Source: a virus
DNA length: 60,115 bases
Strand: one strand, 5' to 3'
Virus record (IMG/VR): IMGVR_UViG_3300009182_000067
Coordinates: 1 to 60,115 of that record
Positions 55,994-60,115 of this stretch are shown here, in pieces. The stretch's first letter is position 1. Every line of letters starts with the position of its first letter. Made by a program: the position numbers and the translations under genes. The notes beneath the pieces were generated by a model. It did no database searches. It worked only from the letters and a program-made list of their open reading frames with translations, and was not told where the DNA came from.

Positions 55994-56782
55994 TTAGAAA
56001 TCGCCCAATGTCCAACTTTGCGTTACAGGAATAGGATCTGTTCCTACTGGTGTAGTTGATGGAGTAACAGAAGAACTAAATGTCTCAAGTGTTTGATTAA
56101 CAGCTGCGCCAGCAACATCAGTAGTTGGGTTAATAACAGTAGCAGTAACTGTCTTAATAACCTTAGAAGTTGTAATTGGTCCAAACATTTGCGTTTTCAT
56201 TGTAAATGTTAGAGTATAAATTACAGATCTTTTTGTTTCAAACTGACCATCGTAGTCATCTGTCAATGATACTGAATTTAAAACTGTAGGAACATCATAT
56301 GTATAACCCATATCTGGGTCCAAATTAACAGTCACATTATAATGTGGTGTAAAGAAAGGAAGAATCTGCTCAACAATTTGAAGAGCATCTTCTTGTGTTT
56401 TTGCTAAGATGTATAATTGAATAGACAAGTTATATGGAACAGGAACAAACTGTTCACGTCTTACTGTTCCATCTGTTGTATCTTGCACAGCAAGTTTGTT
56501 AATTGAGTGTAGTTTTCTTGCGTTATCGTATTGAAAATCTGTAATTTCAAAAGTCATTCTTGGCAACACAATCTCGATCGGACGATTGTTATCTAAATCT
56601 GGATCCATCTCAGTACGAACCAACCATTTTTCTTTTGGTCCATATGTGATTGGCACTTTGATAAATTGATTGTCTGTGCCATCAAGATTATCTCTTTTTA
56701 CATAGATATCATTGAACAGTTTACCGAAAACGATAATGCTATTTTTTACTGTTGAGAAATAAAAATGTGAATGATTAAGCAT
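55994..56782 (-). CDS. 15: Tail sheath stabiliser/completion protein gp15
   Basis: 262 residues. MLNHSHFYFSTVKNSIIVFG and KLFNDIYVKRDN at the start, and FFTPHYNVTVNLDPDMGYTY are characteristic of gp15 in T4-like phages. Caps the tail and joins it to the neck. Overlaps gp14 by 8 bases. Confidence 0.92.
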   Translation of the reverse strand: MLNHSHFYFSTVKNSIIVFGKLFNDIYVKRDNLDGTDNQFIKVPITYGPKEKWLVRTEMDPDLDNNRPIEIVLPRMTFEITDFQYDNARKLHSINKLAVQDTTDGTVRREQFVPVPYNLSIQLYILAKTQEDALQIVEQILPFFTPHYNVTVNLDPDMGYTYDVPTVLNSVSLTDDYDGQFETKRSVIYTLTFTMKTQMFGPITTSKVIKTVTATVINPTTDVAGAAVNQTLETFSSSVTPSTTPVGTDPIPVTQSWTLGDF

Positions 56783-57494
56783 CGTTTACTTCTCCGAATG
56801 GATTTGTTTCATCAAAATCGATTAATCCTGAACCTGCGACATCAAGATTAGTATTATCTGTTTGATCAGTTGTTGGTCCAGTTGCGTCCTCTGATGAAAT
56901 ATCTAAACCAGATTCGGTATCAAATATTTCTCCATGTTCAGCACGGATATAAGGTTGATCATATGTGAAGTTATCTTCAATTGCATCAATCTCAGCAACA
57001 CCAGTTTCAAGTTTCTCACTAGCATACTGGAATGTTTCAATTCTTAACTTGTAAACATACAATTTACCAAGCTGATAGAATGGGTCTTCGTGTTCTACGA
57101 AACGAACCTCAAACAATTTCTTTGTGAGTGGAAAATAAATCAAGTCGCCCTCTGCTGGACGTGTAAGTCTTGTTACATTATGACGTGCAATTTCTTTTTC
57201 CCAAGTGCGACGAGCAACTACTAATGTTGCTGATTTCTCTACTTCAATACCAAACTTTTGTAAAAATGTTCCTTGACCTTGGAAGTCATCAACATCTTCA
57301 AAATACATTTCTATTTGATAGGCTGCTTCGAATTTAGAAAGCACATCTTCACCAAACACGATATCCTTGGCAACAAGAATACGTGGAATGTAGTACACGT
57401 CCTGACCATAAATCTTAAGAGACTCAACGATTAAGTCTTCTACTAGATATTGTTCAGATCGTGTTCCTTGTGTGAAGTATACATTTCTAGCCAT
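56775..57494 (-). CDS. 14: Neck protein gp14
   Basis: 239 residues. MARNVYFTQGTRSEQYLVED, then LKIYGQDVYYIPR and ARRTWEKEIARH, are gp14 signatures. With gp13 it completes the head for tail joining. The C-terminus is acidic. One base separates it from gp13. Confidence 0.92.
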   Translation of the reverse strand: MARNVYFTQGTRSEQYLVEDLIVESLKIYGQDVYYIPRILVAKDIVFGEDVLSKFEAAYQIEMYFEDVDDFQGQGTFLQKFGIEVEKSATLVVARRTWEKEIARHNVTRLTRPAEGDLIYFPLTKKLFEVRFVEHEDPFYQLGKLYVYKLRIETFQYASEKLETGVAEIDAIEDNFTYDQPYIRAEHGEIFDTESGLDISSEDATGPTTDQTDNTNLDVAGSGLIDFDETNPFGEVNDA

Positions 57495-57495
57495 T

Positions 57496-58251
57496 TCATC
57501 CTACCATAAAGTCTGCTGGCAATGAGAACATAGTTTGAATTTCTTGTTCCAACTCTTCTTTTTCTTGAACTGCTTCGGCATATAATTTATCGCCATCAAG
57601 AGTAACGCCACCTGGAAGAGCAATACCAGAAAACTTTTTAATATTTGTTGCCCATTGTTTTTTAATTAAACAAGTAGCATAACGCTTCAACCAAATATCA
57701 TTCCAAACACTAGCCCACAATTCTGGATCCATAGCACGATAGCAGTCTACAATAATATACATACTAGAACTCAATTCATGACTCCATGATTGATCGATAT
57801 ACAAACGATTTTGATGTTTGTTAAATCTTAATGGCTTTGATCCATTTAACAATAAGTCAAGAGTAGCAATATAATCGCGAACTGTGTTGTAGTAAACAAG
57901 ACTTGTGTTTGTTAAATCATATAGATCGTTAAGACGTAGTTGGTATTGTAGGTTAAACAAACCATCAGTACCACCAGAAGCAGTATTATCACCAGAGTAT
58001 GGGAAAATATTACGAACACCAATAATCAGTTCGTTGAGAGGAATATATCCGTTGGTGATATCTGTTTGTGTTACTTGATACTTGAGATAAATGCGTTCAA
58101 CACCATCATAATGGAATTCTTGAAAGTATTGAAGTGCTTCGTCTATACGATCAGAAACTTGATCGTCGTCTACGTTAATTTCGACTACTGGTGCTCCAAG
58201 TTTACGGAGCACGTAATCAATTAAAGTATCTCTAGTAGTTGGGTGTGCCAT
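57496..58251 (-). CDS. 13: Neck protein gp13
   Basis: 251 residues from the ATG at 58251, one base after the upstream stop; the frame open to 58311 overlaps the neighbour. TTRDTLIDYVLRKLGAPVVE, and IDEALQYFQEFHYDG are gp13 hallmarks. Part of the head-completion ring. Confidence 0.93.
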   Translation of the reverse strand: MAHPTTRDTLIDYVLRKLGAPVVEINVDDDQVSDRIDEALQYFQEFHYDGVERIYLKYQVTQTDITNGYIPLNELIIGVRNIFPYSGDNTASGGTDGLFNLQYQLRLNDLYDLTNTSLVYYNTVRDYIATLDLLLNGSKPLRFNKHQNRLYIDQSWSHELSSSMYIIVDCYRAMDPELWASVWNDIWLKRYATCLIKKQWATNIKKFSGIALPGGVTLDGDKLYAEAVQEKEELEQEIQTMFSLPADFMVG

Positions 58252-58252
58252 A

Positions 58253-60115
58253 TTACGCTTGTGCCTCTGTCCAAGATAAACGAGAAGCGATATTACCTGG
58301 AGGTGCAACAATTAGCGTACCATTAATACCGCTAGTTGAGTTCTTAGAGAATGCTAAATCAAAACCACCACCTGATTTTGCTGTAATTGCTTGTACAACA
58401 GAACCAACAGGAATACCACCATTTGATTGGAAAACAACCCAACCTAAGTTAATACCAGTAACATCACCAACAGTAACAATTGGTGAACCAGTTGTTGTAA
58501 CTGTTGGATTTACTACAATTGGTGTTGCCACGTTTGACGCAACAACAGTAATAATATCTGGACCATCAGGATAGATACCAGTACCAGAACTGAGTGTTAG
58601 AGTATTAGTAGTACCACCACCAAGAATAGAATTACCCAAATCACGAACTGGTGTTAAATCAAAAGATGTAACAGCATATGCGCTACCACCACCACCTTGA
58701 TCCGTATAGAACGCAAAGATTGTTTCGCCACCAGTAATCTGAGTACCAGTTGGGTGATAAGCAATTTGTGATAAACTTGAACCACCAACTGCTTGGAATG
58801 TTGGTGCATTTGTAACAAATTTTGGATTCAAAACGATACGTACGAAGAACGCACCATTGGTTGTAATACCAAGTGAGTTTAATTTTAACTGCATTCTGTT
58901 AACAAGTTCTTTATATCCAAGAACACCAGTTGAGCCATTATCAACAGAAGGCGACATACGCAAACTAATAACAGCGTTCAAAGTTGATGTGTAGTTTGTA
59001 ATGTAAGCTGAATTACCTGCCGTGAAAACCAAAGATTTATCGTCATCGAAACGACCATCCATAATTACAGAAGTGCCCCAGTGGTTAGCTGTTGGTGAGA
59101 ATTGTTGAGTATGTAAATAAACAGGAATCGCAGGTCCAGAACTACTATATGTATGCGTTGGTCCGTTGTTGTTTGAACTGTTAAAGTTACTACTCATTGA
59201 GTAAATAATAAAATCACTAATACTAGCACTGGCAGTACATGCTTGACTCAACTCAATTGTTGAATTTGTTTGATTGTAGCCAGTAATATATGTGTTTTCT
59301 GGAATACCTGTTCCTGTTACATAACAGCCAACTGGTACCATGTTAGCAGAGTTACCAATACCGTTAACAGCGAAACCTTTTGTTGTTGTTAATGTATTAC
59401 TGCCGTTTACTGTTGCTACTGTACCACCAGATACGAAATAATCTGAACGATAACCAGCATAAGTAGCACCTGTCATACCTAAACCAGCACCACGTTGTGT
59501 AACAGTAAATGTATTTGTGCTATCATCTTTAGAAGTATAATAAACATACTCATAATAGTCAGCAGTTCCTGGACCACCAGATGTTAATGCTGTGTCAGTA
59601 CTATCTTTTCCTGGATTTGCGATTAATAGAATACCACTATTTGGGAATCCAGAAGTATCAGTAACAGTTAATGTATTATTACCAGAAGTAAAATTAGCAG
59701 CAAGTGATGTATATGGAACAAAAGTATTTACTTCGTAACGTGCTGGTAAGTTACCAGAACGCATATATGCTTCAGTATTAATGTTTGAGTTTACAATTCT
59801 GTGACAGTAAATAATATTACCATTTTGGTCTTTAAAACCATATCGAATAGCACCAGCACCATACCAAGCATAGTCGGCATATAACATCTGCATCTTGTTA
59901 AGATCTAATGTGAAACCAGATGGACCATATCCATCGCAGCGATCAATATTCCAAGTTGATTGTGGAATTCTTGTATCAATAATTTTACTAATAACACCAG
60001 CTGTTAATGTTGCGTTACCACGATACTCTGGCGATATGCGCAGTCTAGTATCATTGATGATTTCCATAACTCGATATGCCAAACCACGAATATTAACCCA
60101 ATCACCTGGATTTAA
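58253..60115 (-). CDS. Conserved marine-myovirus structural protein, partial (N-terminus outside window)
   Basis: 621 codons to the window edge with no stop. The first visible residues are LNPGDWVNIRGLAYRVMEI; the Leu/Met near 60082 is not the true start. GPSGFTLDLNKMQMLYADYA, and RYGFKDQNGNIIYCH, then HWGTSVIMDGRFDDDKSLVF, are patterns I recall from large conserved virion proteins of marine T4-like phages located before gp13. Fibre or neck-whisker role is a guess. The C-terminal part is Gly/Thr/Val-rich. Confidence 0.7.
   Translation of the reverse strand, partial: LNPGDWVNIRGLAYRVMEIINDTRLRISPEYRGNATLTAGVISKIIDTRIPQSTWNIDRCDGYGPSGFTLDLNKMQMLYADYAWYGAGAIRYGFKDQNGNIIYCHRIVNSNINTEAYMRSGNLPARYEVNTFVPYTSLAANFTSGNNTLTVTDTSGFPNSGILLIANPGKDSTDTALTSGGPGTADYYEYVYYTSKDDSTNTFTVTQRGAGLGMTGATYAGYRSDYFVSGGTVATVNGSNTLTTTKGFAVNGIGNSANMVPVGCYVTGTGIPENTYITGYNQTNSTIELSQACTASASISDFIIYSMSSNFNSSNNNGPTHTYSSSGPAIPVYLHTQQFSPTANHWGTSVIMDGRFDDDKSLVFTAGNSAYITNYTSTLNAVISLRMSPSVDNGSTGVLGYKELVNRMQLKLNSLGITTNGAFFVRIVLNPKFVTNAPTFQAVGGSSLSQIAYHPTGTQITGGETIFAFYTDQGGGGSAYAVTSFDLTPVRDLGNSILGGGTTNTLTLSSGTGIYPDGPDIITVVASNVATPIVVNPTVTTTGSPIVTVGDVTGINLGWVVFQSNGGIPVGSVVQAITAKSGGGFDLAFSKNSTSGINGTLIVAPPGNIASRLSWTEAQA

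Overview
The window is a contiguous piece of a T4-like (Tevenvirinae-type) myovirus genome, most like the marine cyanophage/pelagiphage branch. It is A+T rich, every gene I can support is on the minus strand, and genes are packed with ATGA or TAATG overlaps. I see no tRNA, integrase, insertion sequence or CRISPR array. The best host clue is a complete pqqA gene (18665-18736), which encodes the peptide precursor of pyrroloquinoline quinone. A host that makes PQQ, such as a marine methylotroph of the OM43/Methylophilaceae type, is therefore my inference, not a demonstrated fact.

Layout from high to low coordinate, which is the direction of transcription. (1) 60115-44478 is the virion block: a conserved structural protein (cut by the window edge), neck gp13, gp14 and gp15, terminase gp17, sheath gp18, tube gp19, portal gp20, prohead core gp67/gp68-like, protease gp21, scaffold gp22, capsid gp23, a gp3-like tail protein and UvsY. 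T4-type late promoters (TATAAATA or CTAAATA) and a strong terminator behind gp23 lie here. (2) 44478-38801 holds UvsW, an Sm-like protein, late sigma gp55, gp47 and gp46. (3) 38804-29559 is an accessory block of small early genes, many with their own promoter, plus two HNH nucleases, membrane micropeptides and an AAA ATPase. (4) 29388-22041 carries three AAA/VWA-type genes (MoxR-like ATPase, CobT-like VWA protein, another AAA ATPase), an HTH protein, a dATP/dGTP diphosphohydrolase and an Asp-hydroxylase-like oxygenase. (5) 21974-19545 is clamp gp45, clamp loader gp44/gp62 and RegA. (6) 19492-17475 holds a signal-peptide protein, an ORF without a normal start, pqqA, a structured RNA with an H-type pseudoknot, and hsp20. 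(7) 17262-11041 is DexA, DNA polymerase gp43, UvsX and helicase gp41. (8) 11044-7316 holds a TET/JBP-type DNA-base dioxygenase, a Trp-rich protein, a small protein and a glycosyltransferase. (9) 7265-1 holds a metallopeptidase, an unknown, three proteins with T4-like capsid-targeting N-termini, and two tail-fibre proteins, the last cut by the window start.

Transcription logic: I find 19 sigma70-like promoters, all with an exact 17-bp spacer and most with perfect TTGACA and TATAAT boxes. Many follow a short CCCTAC/GTAGGG inverted repeat that closes the previous unit.

The two most interesting systems are these. First, a candidate DNA hypermodification module: the TET/JBP-like oxygenase is translationally coupled to the helicase gene, and both it and the glycosyltransferase end in LDEFF, resembling the clamp-binding tails of the polymerase (LAEFF) and gp55 (LETFL). 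Second, a phage pqqA followed by a structured RNA and hsp20, downstream of an exact late-promoter motif. A third is the set of three probable capsid-packaged proteins, two of which look like nucleotidyltransferases.
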